A DNA stretch of 64,000 nt from Anaerostipes faecalis (GCF_018982945.1 NZ_JABRXE010000003.1:124001-188000); one strand, 5' to 3'. Counted from the first letter of the stretch, positions 51,096 through 60,785 are shown. Made by a program: numbers and translations. The notes: generated from the letters alone by a model not told the origin.

Positions 51096-52844
51096 ATGCA
51101 AATACTTAAAAACTTCCTAAAATACTATAAACCTTACAAAAAAGTATTCTTTTTTGATTTATTTTGTGCTGCCTTTATCAGTATTGTGGATTTAGCATTT
51201 CCTCAAATTCTTCGTGTTTTAACAAAAACCTTGTTTTTGCAGGATGCATCTATGATTCTTAAAAAGTTACCTGCCATTGGTATGATACTTTTATTCTTCT
51301 ATATTCTTCAGGCACTGTGTAAATATTATGTCAGCTGTCAGGGACATATCATGGGTGCACAAATGGAACGCGATATGCGAAAAGAATTATTTGAACATTA
51401 CGAAACTCTTTCTTTTTCTTATTATGACAAAAACAACACCGGTCAAATGATGAGTCGTATGGTTTCCGATTTATTTGATATTTCTGAAGCCGCCCATCAC
51501 GGACCTGAAAATCTTTTTATTTCATTGGTAAAAATTATCGGGTCTTTCATTTTCTTATTTTTCATTCAATGGAAACTGGCTGTTATTCTTCTTCTGGTTG
51601 TATTGATCATGATTCTATTTAGCAGCAGTCAAAACAAACGCATGCAGAAAACATTTCTAGATAATCGAAAGAAAATAGGCCTGATTAACTCAACCTTACA
51701 AGACTCTCTTTCCGGCATACGTGTTGTACAATCCTTTGCAAATGAAGACATTGAACGGACCAAGTTTCAGCATGGCAATGAAGCTTTTCTTCTTTCTAAA
51801 CGTGACAACTACAAAGCCATGGGGACATTTCAATGCGGAAATACCTTCTTTCAGGGTATCATGTATCTGGTATGCTTAATTGCCGGTGGATTTTTTGTAG
51901 CAAAAGGTGACATGACTGCAGGAGATCTTGCAATGTATGCACTATATATAGGAATATTTATCAGTCCTATTCAGATTCTTGTAGAACTTACTGAAATGAT
52001 GCAGAAAGGATTTTCTGGTTTTCGCCGTTTTCTTGATATTGTAGAAACGCAACCGGAAATTACAGATTCTCCAGATGCGCAACCGATTCAAAATCCTTAT
52101 GGTGATATTGAATATAAGGATGTAAATTTTAGTTACGAAGATAATGAAATCGTCTTAAATCATATTAATTTTACCATTAAATCAGGCAAATCCATTGCCT
52201 TAGCTGGCCCGTCCGGTGGTGGAAAAACCACCATTTGTTCTCTACTTCCACGATTTTATAACATTACAGGTGGACAGATTACTATTGGAGGACAAAACAT
52301 CAAAGATATTTCTTTAAAAAGTCTAAGGAATTCCATTGGACTTGTACAACAGGATGTTTATTTATTTAACGGATCTGTCAAAGAAAATATTGCCTATGGA
52401 AAACCAGATGCTTCTATGGAAGAAATTATTGATGCTGCAAAAAAAGCAAATATTCATGATTTTATTATGGAATTGCCCGACGGATATGACACCTTTGTTG
52501 GCGAACGTGGAACCCGATTATCCGGTGGACAGAAACAGCGGATTTCCATTGCCCGTGTATTCCTAAAAAATCCGCCAATCCTTATTCTTGATGAAGCCAC
52601 CAGTGCTTTGGATAATGAAAGCGAACGCCGTATTCAAAAAAGTCTGGAGGAGCTGGCAAAAGACCGCACCACCATAACAATTGCACATCGTCTTTCTACC
52701 ATAAAGAATGCAGATGAAATCTTAGTCATTGATCAGCACTCTATTCAGGAACGAGGCAATCATGATGAACTAATGAAACGAAATGGGTTATATGCAAAAT
52801 ATTATAAAATGCAATTTGAAGGATTCGAAAGCCTGGATATATAG
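51096..52844 (+). CDS. ABC exporter, fused permease-ATPase
   Basis: The half-transporter of about 582 residues has six TM helices (about 1-310) with the type IV exporter fold, then an ATPase with Walker A GPSGGGKTT, Q-loop VQQDVYLF, signature LSGGQKQR, Walker B ILILDEATSALD and H-loop IAHRLST. As a single half-size gene it must act as a homodimer, MsbA/BmrA-like, exporting lipids, drugs or peptides. I start at MQILKNFLKYY because AGGAG lies 8 nt upstream. It is divergent from the PRD regulator. Confidence 0.92.
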   Translation: MQILKNFLKYYKPYKKVFFFDLFCAAFISIVDLAFPQILRVLTKTLFLQDASMILKKLPAIGMILLFFYILQALCKYYVSCQGHIMGAQMERDMRKELFEHYETLSFSYYDKNNTGQMMSRMVSDLFDISEAAHHGPENLFISLVKIIGSFIFLFFIQWKLAVILLLVVLIMILFSSSQNKRMQKTFLDNRKKIGLINSTLQDSLSGIRVVQSFANEDIERTKFQHGNEAFLLSKRDNYKAMGTFQCGNTFFQGIMYLVCLIAGGFFVAKGDMTAGDLAMYALYIGIFISPIQILVELTEMMQKGFSGFRRFLDIVETQPEITDSPDAQPIQNPYGDIEYKDVNFSYEDNEIVLNHINFTIKSGKSIALAGPSGGGKTTICSLLPRFYNITGGQITIGGQNIKDISLKSLRNSIGLVQQDVYLFNGSVKENIAYGKPDASMEEIIDAAKKANIHDFIMELPDGYDTFVGERGTRLSGGQKQRISIARVFLKNPPILILDEATSALDNESERRIQKSLEELAKDRTTITIAHRLSTIKNADEILVIDQHSIQERGNHDELMKRNGLYAKYYKMQFEGFESLDI

Positions 52845-52864
52845 ATGATTACATTGTATGTAGT

Positions 52865-52900
52865 AAAGCGGAGATATCTCTTTTGAGATTCTCCGCTTTT
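52865..52900. terminator. Bidirectional terminator between ABC exporter and MATE gene
   Basis: AAAGCGGAG pairs with CTCCGCTTT, with an inner TCTC-TTTT-GAGA helix. An outer ATTACAT/ATGTAAT pair flanks it (about 52850 and 52912). AAAGCGGA and ATTACAT are also the border words of the dispersed repeat, so this terminator may be related to it. Confidence 0.75.
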
Positions 52901-52923
52901 GGGGTTCTTATATGTAATTTTCC

Positions 52924-54255
52924 TTATAATTTTTCTTTTAAACGTGGTGTTCTTATAATTTGCACAATTAATGGAATAACCATAATAAACCAGACGATTG
53001 GTTCTGCTATGATAACTCCTGTATAATCAAGCCATGGAACAAGTGTCGCTGCAATCACAACTTTCCCAACCATTTCAAATCCACTTGAAATCAATGGTGT
53101 GATCCGGTCACCAATTCCCTGCATAACATTTCTTACAACACTGATCACTGCCGGCACATAATAAAAAATCGTATCAAATTTCAAATAATTTGTTGCATTC
53201 ACAATAACTGCTTCTTTGCGACTTCCCGTTACCATATAGACTAATTGTGATCCAATCGTATAGCTTGCGATCATCGCCAATGTTGACCATACACATGTAT
53301 AAATAATTGCCAGTTTCATTCCTTTTTTAATTCTGTCAATCTTTCCTGCACCCATATTCTGTCCACAAAATGTTGCCATTGTCTGTCCAAAGACACTAAA
53401 CATGATCATATACATTTCTGTGATCTTTCGTGCTGCTGTATGTGCTACGATAATCTCTTGTCCAAGCTTGTTGATCGCTGTCTGTAATGTCAGAGATCCA
53501 ATATTTACAAGGGAACTCATAAATCCCATAGACATCCCGGAACCAAGCATTCCCTTGATCATTCCTGACTCTAACCCTTTGAAGTCGTTTTTATTTAAAC
53601 GTAGCAGTTCATATTTATGAACCATATAAAAACTACAAATAATCAACGCAATAAACTGCGCCAGAACTGTCGCCGCTGCTGCACCCCATGTTCCTGTTTT
53701 CCATATTGCGACAAATAAAATATCTCCTCCAATATTCAATCCAACAGAAATCGCAAGGATCAATAGTGGGGTTATTGTATCTCCGATTGCTCGCATAATC
53801 CCCATCAAAATATCATAAAACATTGTCACCCATAATCCGACAATAATGATTAGAATGTACTGTTTGGCTGTTATAAATAATGCTGAAGGAACATTCAAAA
53901 ATCTTAAGATCGGATTGATAAATATCGTTCCCACAAGAATAAGAACAATGGAAATAACAGCACCTAATATAATTGCGATTGCAAATGACTTTCTTACTCT
54001 CTTTGTATCTCCGGCTCCAAATTTCTGTGCTGTGGTGATCGCAAATCCGTTTGTCAACCCTAACAGGAACCCAACGATCAGATTACTAATGGTTGTTGTT
54101 GCACCGACCGCTGCCAGAGCCTTTTCTCCAAGAAAACTTCCAACAATTCTCGTATCTGCGAGACTATATGTAAGCTGTAGGAGATTCCCTAAAAATATCG
54201 GCAATGCAAAACTAAACAGCAAACTCGAAATCTTGCCTTTTGTCAAATCTTTCAT
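52924..54255 (-). CDS. MATE-family efflux transporter (second copy)
   Basis: The 443-residue protein has twelve TM helices and the MATE opening LTKGKISSLLFSFALPIFLG with YSLADTRIVGSFLGEKALAA. It belongs to the common Clostridial MATE group related to VmrA/DinF, distinct from the one at 45 kb. The function is predicted to be Na+- or H+-coupled export of cationic compounds. It is convergent with the ABC exporter, and a NifX-like gene lies 92 nt upstream on the same strand. Confidence 0.92.
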   Translation of the reverse strand: MKDLTKGKISSLLFSFALPIFLGNLLQLTYSLADTRIVGSFLGEKALAAVGATTTISNLIVGFLLGLTNGFAITTAQKFGAGDTKRVRKSFAIAIILGAVISIVLILVGTIFINPILRFLNVPSALFITAKQYILIIIVGLWVTMFYDILMGIMRAIGDTITPLLILAISVGLNIGGDILFVAIWKTGTWGAAAATVLAQFIALIICSFYMVHKYELLRLNKNDFKGLESGMIKGMLGSGMSMGFMSSLVNIGSLTLQTAINKLGQEIIVAHTAARKITEMYMIMFSVFGQTMATFCGQNMGAGKIDRIKKGMKLAIIYTCVWSTLAMIASYTIGSQLVYMVTGSRKEAVIVNATNYLKFDTIFYYVPAVISVVRNVMQGIGDRITPLISSGFEMVGKVVIAATLVPWLDYTGVIIAEPIVWFIMVIPLIVQIIRTPRLKEKL

Positions 54256-54347
54256 TAAATACTATCTCCTGATATCTAGAACCAAACATCTCCGCTGGAA
54301 CAGTTTTTTACTGATCAGCAATTGGATTAAAATCAATGCTTATGACC

Positions 54348-54740
54348 TTAATGGCAGTGATGTCCACACTGATGGTCATGATTTCCACAATCATGTCCTT
54401 CTTCATGGTGATGATTACATTTCGCATTTGGATCATTTACAAGATTTCCCTGTAAAAATGCTTCTACCTGAGCATCTGCATCTCCAAATGCTCCTGCAAC
54501 CAATTGAATTCCACACTGTGCCAGTGCCTGAATAGCACCCATTCCGATTCCTCCACAAATCAATACAGAAACTTCTTCTTCATCTAAGAAACCTGCCAAT
54601 GCACCATGTCCGCTTCCATTGGTATCAATGACTTTAGAAGAAACTACTTTATTATCTTCTACCTTATATACTTTAAACTGTTCTGTATGTCCAAAATGCT
54701 GGAATACCTGTCCATTTTCATATGTAACTGCAATATTCAT
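54348..54740 (-). CDS. NifX/NifB-type metal-cluster-binding protein with His-rich tail
   Basis: The 130-residue protein has the dinitrogenase iron-molybdenum cofactor domain (about 1-100: MNIAVTYENGQVFQHFGHTE, VSVLICGGIGMGAIQALAQ) and a C-terminal tail with many His and Cys (CNHHHEEGHDCGNHDHQC), a likely metal-binding site. Relatives in non-fixing anaerobes are of unknown function, possibly Fe-S or metal carriers. No nif genes are nearby. The upstream region contains GACATATGTC palindromes. Confidence 0.85.
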   Translation of the reverse strand: MNIAVTYENGQVFQHFGHTEQFKVYKVEDNKVVSSKVIDTNGSGHGALAGFLDEEEVSVLICGGIGMGAIQALAQCGIQLVAGAFGDADAQVEAFLQGNLVNDPNAKCNHHHEEGHDCGNHDHQCGHHCH

Positions 54741-54908
54741 ATCGTTTATCTCCTTTTACAACAATTTTTCTTACATGTCTTTTCTGACATATGTCTCATA
54801 TTAATTTATCTCTATTTTTAACATATATCAATAACTAATTTGAACATTGACATAAGTTTTAAAACATCCGATACTTATAATAAAACAAATGAAAGGACCC
54901 TTTGAATT

Positions 54909-56606
54909 ATGAAATCTTCTTCAAATTTAAAATCGCTTTTAAAAAATATAGATCACAAAGGATACCCTGCCTACAAAAGCACACAGGGAGAATACGATTT
55001 TCAATCTTATATATTAAGTATTAACCATGTACAAGGAGATCCCTTTGCCTCTCCTTCTAAATTAAGTATCCGGGTTTCGGGAAAAACTGCCGGATTCCCT
55101 AAAAGTTACTTCAATACTTCATTTAAACGAATTACTTTACAGGATCATCTGACCCGTTTATTTGGAAAAACTCTGGAAAAATTTAATTTTAAGGCAAAAG
55201 GTTCTGGAAAAAGCGGTCTGATTTCTATCAGTCATTGCGGACAGGAAGTTTTAGAACGAACTGCCTGTATTATAAATCCCGCTAACGGAGATGTTACAGT
55301 ACATTTTGAAGTGGGATTTCCTGCCAATGGGCGTTCCATTAATTCCAGAGAGCTGGAGAAAATTTTATTTACATTTTTACCAGACTGTATTCAATCATCA
55401 CTTTTTTATAAGAATATCAATCAGAAAACTTTGGAACAGACCATTTACCTCTCCGAAGATCAGCACTATATCCGAGAACAGCTTCCTATGCTTGGTTTGA
55501 CTGCATTTGTAGCAAACGGTTCCATCCTTCCAAGACAAAGCGGGGTTTCTCAAAAACCTTTAATGGATGCAGTACCTTTTGTATCCCCTGATACATATGA
55601 GATTACCTTGAACCTTCCTCATAAAGGACCGATAACAGGAATGGGTATCCCAAAAGGTATCACTCTGATCGTCGGCGGCGGGTATCACGGAAAATCTACC
55701 CTGCTCAAAGCTTTGGAACTAGGGGTATATAATCATATTGCAGGAGATGGTCGTGAATACGTTATCACTGATGATTCTGCCATGAAAATCCGTGCAGAAG
55801 ATGGCCGAAGCATTAAAAAGACTGATATTTCCATGTTTATTAACCATCTGCCAAACAAAAAGGATACTTCCTCTTTCTGTACTGAAGATGCCAGCGGAAG
55901 TACATCCCAGGCAGCTAATGTAATCGAAGCAATAGAGGCAGGGACTTCCCTGTTTTTAATTGATGAAGATACCAGTGCAACAAACTTTATGATACGTGAT
56001 GAACTTATGCAAAGAGTCGTTCATCGTGAAAATGAACCTATTACACCTTTTATTGAAAGAGTAGGAATACTTTATGAAAAACTTGGAATTTCTTCCATTA
56101 TTGTTGCAGGAAGCTCTGGTTCCTATTTTCATATTGCAGATCATATTCTGCAAATGGACCAGTATATTCCAAAAGATATCACTGCCTTTGCAAAAAAAGA
56201 AGCCCAGGCTTTCCCTTCAGTTATGATTTCTGAAGTCTCTATAGACATTCCTTCTTTCTGCCGTAGTTTCTCCTGCAGCAAAGAATTTAAGGGAAGTCGC
56301 CGGATTAAAATGAAAACTCTGGGAAAAGATGCTTTCTCCATCAATAGAGAAACTGTGGATCTCCGTTATGTGGAACAGCTGATTGATTCTGAGCAGACAG
56401 CAGCTCTTGGATACTCTCTTATGTTTTGTGAGCTTCATCTTATGGATGGTAAAAAGACAATCAGGGAAGTTGTTGATCAGTTATTTAAGATCATATCATT
56501 CAAAGGACTCTCTGCTGTTTTAGATTGCCAATATGTAAAATCGAATCTTGCCATGCCTCGAAAACAGGAGGTATTTTGCTGTTTAAATCGCTACCGGTAT
56601 CTATAG
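54909..56606 (+). CDS. ABC-ATPase domain protein (PF09818-like)
   Basis: The 565-residue soluble protein matches the predicted ATPase family PF09818: a long N-terminal region (about 1-225), a single P-loop with Walker A GGGYHGKST (256-264), and a Walker B-like FLIDEDTSATNFMIRDELMQ, followed by conserved SIIVAGSSGSYFHIADHILQMD. It has no membrane segment and no permease partner. Its function is unknown; the ABC-type active site suggests an ATP-driven conformational role on nucleic acid or protein. It has a TTGACA-17-GATACT promoter upstream and a strong terminator after it. Confidence 0.85.
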   Translation: MKSSSNLKSLLKNIDHKGYPAYKSTQGEYDFQSYILSINHVQGDPFASPSKLSIRVSGKTAGFPKSYFNTSFKRITLQDHLTRLFGKTLEKFNFKAKGSGKSGLISISHCGQEVLERTACIINPANGDVTVHFEVGFPANGRSINSRELEKILFTFLPDCIQSSLFYKNINQKTLEQTIYLSEDQHYIREQLPMLGLTAFVANGSILPRQSGVSQKPLMDAVPFVSPDTYEITLNLPHKGPITGMGIPKGITLIVGGGYHGKSTLLKALELGVYNHIAGDGREYVITDDSAMKIRAEDGRSIKKTDISMFINHLPNKKDTSSFCTEDASGSTSQAANVIEAIEAGTSLFLIDEDTSATNFMIRDELMQRVVHRENEPITPFIERVGILYEKLGISSIIVAGSSGSYFHIADHILQMDQYIPKDITAFAKKEAQAFPSVMISEVSIDIPSFCRSFSCSKEFKGSRRIKMKTLGKDAFSINRETVDLRYVEQLIDSEQTAALGYSLMFCELHLMDGKKTIREVVDQLFKIISFKGLSAVLDCQYVKSNLAMPRKQEVFCCLNRYRYL

Positions 56607-56610
56607 AAAA

Positions 56611-56646
56611 AAAGAAGTACGAAACAGTTTTGCTTCGTACTTCTTC
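56611..56646. terminator. Bidirectional terminator between the ATPase and SulP genes
   Basis: AGAAGTACGAA pairs with TTCGTACTTCT around a 10-nt loop, with an A-tract on one side and T-rich sequence on the other. The flanking genes converge. Confidence 0.88.
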
Positions 56647-56649
56647 TCT

Positions 56650-58305
56650 TTATAAACTTTCAGCTCTCTCAAGAGCTTTATCAATGTTTTCACAAAGATT
56701 TTCCCTGCCGATCAGTTCCAATAATCCTTTCTTTTTCATAACCTGATAAGGCTGCTTCTGTACATGAGATAAAATCAATGTTATATTCCGCTTTTTACAT
56801 TCCATCAGAACATTAGATAAATGATTCATAGATGTGGTATCCAATGCAGGAATACTTCTCATTCGAATAATTATTTTGCGAATCTGACCTCTTTTCGGTC
56901 CATTCATGCTCCTTGTAATTACTTCCAGAAATTTATCAGCTGCCCCAAAAAACATTGGACCGTTGATCTCATATACCAAAGTATCTTTCGGTACTTTTCG
57001 AAGTTGAATACTTTCCGGATCGTCTGCTTCCTCTTCATCGTCTACATATTTCCAGCTGGAAATCTCTGTTACCTCTGACATTCTCTTTATAAACAGAAGG
57101 CAAGCCAGCATCATTCCAACCTCTATTGCGACAACCAGATCAAATATAACGGTCAATACAAACGTGGCAATTAATATAATAGTATCACTTTTTGGAGAAG
57201 TTTTTACTACATTTACAAACTCTCTCCATCCACTCATATTATAAGCTACCATGATTAAAATTGCTGCAATGGTAGGCATTGGTATCAGTGCTGCATAAGG
57301 CATTAAAATAACCAGCACAAGAACCAGCACAAGTGCATGTACCATTCCTGCCACCGGAGTTCTCCCTCCATTTTTTATGTTGGCTGCTGTTCTTGCAATA
57401 GCACCGGTTGCAGGAATTCCACCAAACAGACCTGATGCCATATTTCCAACTCCCTGAGCAATCAGCTCCATATTGGAACGATGTTTCCCTCCAATCATAC
57501 CGTCTGCCACTACACAAGAAAGCAGCGATTCAATGGCTGCAAGAATGGCAATGGTCATGGCATCCGGCAGCAAAGTCTGCACCATGGAAAATGTAAAATG
57601 TGGAACACGAAATACCGGAAGACTGTTACTGATCTTATACAGACTTCCTATTGTATTCACATTAAGATTAAAACCTTTCACCATAGCGATTCCAGCCAGA
57701 ACCGCCAATAAAGATCCCGGAATCTTTCCATTAATCTTTGGCCATATAACAAGAATCAGAATTCCTGTTATTCCTACGGCCAAAGCCTGAGGATTCCATG
57801 TAGATGCACACATAACAGCTTCTCTTAGCTTCTCCACTGTTTCAATTGGCGCATTCTTAAATGAGAGGCCAAATAAATCTTTCACCTGTCCAATGGCAAT
57901 GGTCACGGCTATACCTGCTGTAAATCCTGTAGTTATGGTATATGGAATAAATTTAATCAGTACTCCCATTTTAAAGATTCCCATAAGGATCAGAATCAGA
58001 CCTGCCATAATAGTTGCAAGAATCAATCCATCCATTCCATTTCTAGCTACAATATTTCCAACAATAGCTGCAAAAGCCGCTGTAGGACCAGCAATCTGCA
58101 CCCGGCTTCCACCCAGAAAGGAAATGAGAAATCCTGCAATAATTGCCGTGTATATTCCCTGTTCTGGTCTTACCCCAGAAGCAAGTGCAAGCGCAATTGA
58201 TAATGGCAGTGCAATAATAGCCACAATAATTCCTGCAATTACATCCTTTGCAAATTGTTCTTTTGAGTAATCTTTTAGTGTCGTAAATAATTTTGGTACC
58301 AGCAT
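56650..58305 (-). CDS. SulP-family anion transporter with STAS domain
   Basis: The 551-residue SLC26/SulP protein has a 12-14 TM core (about 20-420) with the family motif GIYTAIIAGFLISFLGGSRVQIAGPTAA (positions about 50-77) and a cytoplasmic C-terminal STAS domain (about 435-551: TLVYEINGPMFFGAADKF, RMRSIPALDTTSMNHLSNV). Members move sulfate, bicarbonate, dicarboxylates or other anions; the substrate is not readable. It is monocistronic. Confidence 0.93.
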   Translation of the reverse strand: MLVPKLFTTLKDYSKEQFAKDVIAGIIVAIIALPLSIALALASGVRPEQGIYTAIIAGFLISFLGGSRVQIAGPTAAFAAIVGNIVARNGMDGLILATIMAGLILILMGIFKMGVLIKFIPYTITTGFTAGIAVTIAIGQVKDLFGLSFKNAPIETVEKLREAVMCASTWNPQALAVGITGILILVIWPKINGKIPGSLLAVLAGIAMVKGFNLNVNTIGSLYKISNSLPVFRVPHFTFSMVQTLLPDAMTIAILAAIESLLSCVVADGMIGGKHRSNMELIAQGVGNMASGLFGGIPATGAIARTAANIKNGGRTPVAGMVHALVLVLVLVILMPYAALIPMPTIAAILIMVAYNMSGWREFVNVVKTSPKSDTIILIATFVLTVIFDLVVAIEVGMMLACLLFIKRMSEVTEISSWKYVDDEEEADDPESIQLRKVPKDTLVYEINGPMFFGAADKFLEVITRSMNGPKRGQIRKIIIRMRSIPALDTTSMNHLSNVLMECKKRNITLILSHVQKQPYQVMKKKGLLELIGRENLCENIDKALERAESL

Positions 58306-58410
58306 ACTATCTCCTCTTTTGTAATTTATTGCAACTGCTATCTACATTTCCCAAAACAGCGCGCAACATGCATAATTTTACCATACATATGGAACTGATA
58401 CCACACGTTT

Positions 58411-58968
58411 TTATAACATTTTACATATGCATTTTCTAACAACCTCATATGCATTATCCTGCAGATGAATACCATCTATAGTATATTCTCTTGGAAGCTG
58501 TCCATCTGCACCTATCAGATGGCAAAACACATCTATATATTCTATTTTATTTTCATCACACAGCCTCTGAATTTCTCCATTGATCCGCTGAATTTCCTCA
58601 TTGGATTTTCCATCTGCCCAGGAAGGCATCAAGCCAATTCTTTTCGTATATGCAGGGTACATAGATTCCACTATCAATCTTACCTGAGGAAGTTCTTTTC
58701 TGATACGAAGTGCCAGATTCACCAGACGTTTTGCAACAATATCATATCCGAGATATAAAGATAGCAGAAAATCATTAGCACCACCCTGCATCAGTACAAT
58801 ATCCGGTTTATGTGCAATCACATCATACTGAACTCTGGCCCCCATTTCCGCAATAGTATCTCCAGCCTGTCCGCTGTTGATAATCTCGGCATCGATATCG
58901 TTTAACTTATCCATAGGGAAATAATCCGTCAAAGAATCCCCAAACATTACGATCTTTTTCTGTTTCAC
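58411..58968 (-). CDS. SGNH/GDSL-type hydrolase
   Basis: The protein of about 185 residues has block I MFGDSLTDYF (catalytic Ser), block II Gly (SGQAGDTIAEMG), block III GGANDFLL (Asn) and block V Asp-x-x-His in TIDGIHLQ, so the catalytic tetrad is complete. SGNH enzymes act as esterases or acetylhydrolases. No signal peptide is seen, so it acts in the cytoplasm. I start at the GTG at 58968 because GGGAGG lies 7 nt upstream; the longer ATG frame to 59034 is translated repeat DNA (copy E). Confidence 0.88.
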   Translation of the reverse strand: MKQKKIVMFGDSLTDYFPMDKLNDIDAEIINSGQAGDTIAEMGARVQYDVIAHKPDIVLMQGGANDFLLSLYLGYDIVAKRLVNLALRIRKELPQVRLIVESMYPAYTKRIGLMPSWADGKSNEEIQRINGEIQRLCDENKIEYIDVFCHLIGADGQLPREYTIDGIHLQDNAYEVVRKCICKML

Positions 58969-58987
58969 TTTTCTTCCTCCCTTTCGC

Positions 58988-59086
58988 AACAAAGCGGACA
59001 AGTCCGCTATCAGCTCCCTGTATCCCTCAATCATGAGGGACTTGTTACGCTTTAGCGTAACAAGATTTTTCCTAATGAAATAAAAA
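58988..59086 (+). repeat. Terminator-associated repeat with short third hairpin (copy E)
   Basis: Modules 1 (AGCGGACAAGTCCGCT) and 2 (TCCCTCA-ATCA-TGAGGGA) are followed by a 10-bp hairpin CTTGTTACGC-TTTA-GCGTAACAAG in place of the branched module 3, and by TTTTTCCTAATGAAATAAAAAA, a single-arm version of module 4 (59065-59086). It ends at the terminator of the amino-acid ABC operon. Remnants of the same short hairpin occur next to copies A and B and at 62.2 kb, so this is a second subtype. Confidence 0.82.
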
Positions 59087-59114
59087 ATAAGCAGAGACTG
59101 TATAAATCTCTGCT
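59081..59114 (-). terminator. Terminator of the amino-acid ABC operon
   Basis: On the minus strand GCAGAGA pairs with TCTCTGC around a 9-nt loop, followed by TTATTTTTTATTT. It lies about 35 nt past the binding-protein stop. Confidence 0.75.
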
Positions 59115-59146
59115 CATATTATAACATACCTTAACGGTGTCTTCTG

Positions 59147-60013
59147 CTATTTCACTTCTCCGCCTTCTACAACCAGATTTTCAGGATCTGCTGCATCTCC
59201 ATAAACTGGTTTTAATGTCTTTTCATAATCCTTATGGAAAAAGTTTTCTTTTCCAAGATCTTTGATTTCTTCATTGATCCAGTTTAACAGTTCCTTATTG
59301 CCTTTCTGGACAGCTGGTGCAATAGTATCAATATTTCCAATGGAATCAACTCCCACTTTAAATCCTTTATTTTCAATTGCCCATGCAAGAACCTCTGTAT
59401 TATCTGTAGATAAGGCATCTCCTCTTCCGTCTAAAAGAGCATTAAATGCTTCGCTATACTGATCAAATTTTAATAGTTTAACACCTTTTCCATGTTTTGT
59501 GAAATATGTCTCTGCTGTTGTTCCCTTGCTGACAATCAGTGTTTTCCCCTTTAACTGACTTTCTTTGGTAATCAGTTTCTTTTCAGGTGAAACAATACCT
59601 AATGCAACCTTCATATACGGCAGGGCAAAATCTACCTGCTCAGCACGCTCATCGGTTACCGTAAAGTTTGCAAGAATAATGTCAACCTTTCCCGTTGTCA
59701 GATATTCCACACGACTGGCAGCTTCTACCGGCACATATTTTACCTTAACACCAAGATCTTTTCCAATACGATTTCCAAAATACACATCATATCCCTGATA
59801 TTTTCCTTTTTCATCTACATATCCAAAAGGTTTTTTATCACTAAATACACCTATCACAATCTGTCCACTGTCTTTGATTTCCTCCAAAGATCTTGCTTTT
59901 GTCTTGCTTTCTGTTTTAACTGCTGAATTCTGCTGTTCGTCTTTCTTCCCACATGCTGTTAACAATGCTGCTGTTAAAACAAAAGCGGTTAATAATACCA
60001 ATATTTTTTTCAT
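59147..60013 (-). CDS. Amino-acid ABC transporter substrate-binding lipoprotein
   Basis: The mature family 3 solute-binding protein (about 288 residues from the chosen start) has a lipobox LLTAC and the conserved segments IVIGVFSDKKPFGYVDEKGKYQGYDV, written here as one motif near residues 50-75, VEAASRVEYLTTGKVDII and NFTVTDERAEQVDFALPYM. Such domains bind polar amino acids such as cystine, glutamate or glutamine. Starting at the second in-frame Met gives proper spacing to AGAGG. It is the last gene of permease-permease-ATPase-SBP. Confidence 0.9.
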   Translation of the reverse strand: MKKILVLLTAFVLTAALLTACGKKDEQQNSAVKTESKTKARSLEEIKDSGQIVIGVFSDKKPFGYVDEKGKYQGYDVYFGNRIGKDLGVKVKYVPVEAASRVEYLTTGKVDIILANFTVTDERAEQVDFALPYMKVALGIVSPEKKLITKESQLKGKTLIVSKGTTAETYFTKHGKGVKLLKFDQYSEAFNALLDGRGDALSTDNTEVLAWAIENKGFKVGVDSIGNIDTIAPAVQKGNKELLNWINEEIKDLGKENFFHKDYEKTLKPVYGDAADPENLVVEGGEVK

Positions 60014-60037
60014 CTTTCTCATCCTCTTTCTTTATGA

Positions 60038-60775
60038 CTAAAATTCAAACACATTTAAAAACTGTCTTGCCCGTTCTGTCTTAGGCTTTTTAAAAAACTC
60101 TTTCGGGCTGTTTTCTTCTATTATTTTCCCCTGATCCATAAAAATAATCCTGTCTGCCACTGCTTTGGCAAACTGCATTTCATGGGTAACTATTACCATC
60201 GTCCTCCCTTCTTTTCCCAGTTCCAGCATTACATCCAGCACTTCTCGAACCATCTCCGGATCCAGAGATGCCGTCACCTCATCAAACAAGATAACCTCAG
60301 GATGCATACATAATGCCCTTACAATGGCCACCCTCTGCTTTTGTCCTCCTGAAAGCTGTCTTGGATAATCATCTTTCTTATTGTAAAGACCTACTCTTTT
60401 CAGCAGTTTTTCTGCTTCCTTTACAGTTTCTTCCCTGGTCCGGTGCTGAGCTTTTTCCGGTGCCAGAATAATATTTTTTAATACATTCATATGAGGAAAT
60501 AAATCGTAACTTTGAAAAACCATGCCGATTTTCTGACGAATCTTATGAAGATTCTTAACATTTCCGGAAATTTTTTCTCCATCCAGATAAATCTCCCCGC
60601 CCTGGATTTCTTCCAGAGCATTGATACATCGAAGCAGAGTACTTTTACCACATCCTGAAGGGCCCAGAACCACAACCACTTCCCCTCTTTTAACAGAAAA
60701 TGATACATCCTTCAAAACCTCCTGGTTTCCAAAAGATTTTCTCAGATTTTTTATTTCAAGTACTGGATTTTCCAT
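60038..60775 (-). CDS. Amino-acid ABC transporter ATP-binding protein
   Basis: The 245-residue ATPase of the GlnQ/TcyC type has Walker [10 protein letters not shown] (about 38-46), Q-loop [13 protein letters not shown], signature [11 protein letters not shown] and Walker [15 protein letters not shown]. The D-loop variant EVTASLDPE instead of EPTSALDPE is found in some polar-amino-acid ATPases. It sits between the permease and binding-protein genes, 10 nt after the former. Confidence 0.95.
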   Translation of the reverse strand: MENPVLEIKNLRKSFGNQEVLKDVSFSVKRGEVVVVLGPSGCGKSTLLRCINALEEIQGGEIYLDGEKISGNVKNLHKIRQKIGMVFQSYDLFPHMNVLKNIILAPEKAQHRTREETVKEAEKLLKRVGLYNKKDDYPRQLSGGQKQRVAIVRALCMHPEVILFDEVTASLDPEMVREVLDVMLELGKEGRTMVIVTHEMQFAKAVADRIIFMDQGKIIEENSPKEFFKKPKTERARQFLNVFEF

Positions 60776-60785
60776 TCTACTCCTC

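Noticed and set aside
53846-54535. Long plus-strand ORF (229 codons)
   Set aside because: It is the antisense shadow of the second MATE gene and the NifX-like gene; low-complexity translation without a domain or RBS.
54348-54740. Nitrogen-fixation gene
   Set aside because: NifX-like domains are common in non-fixing anaerobes and no nif structural or cofactor genes are present.
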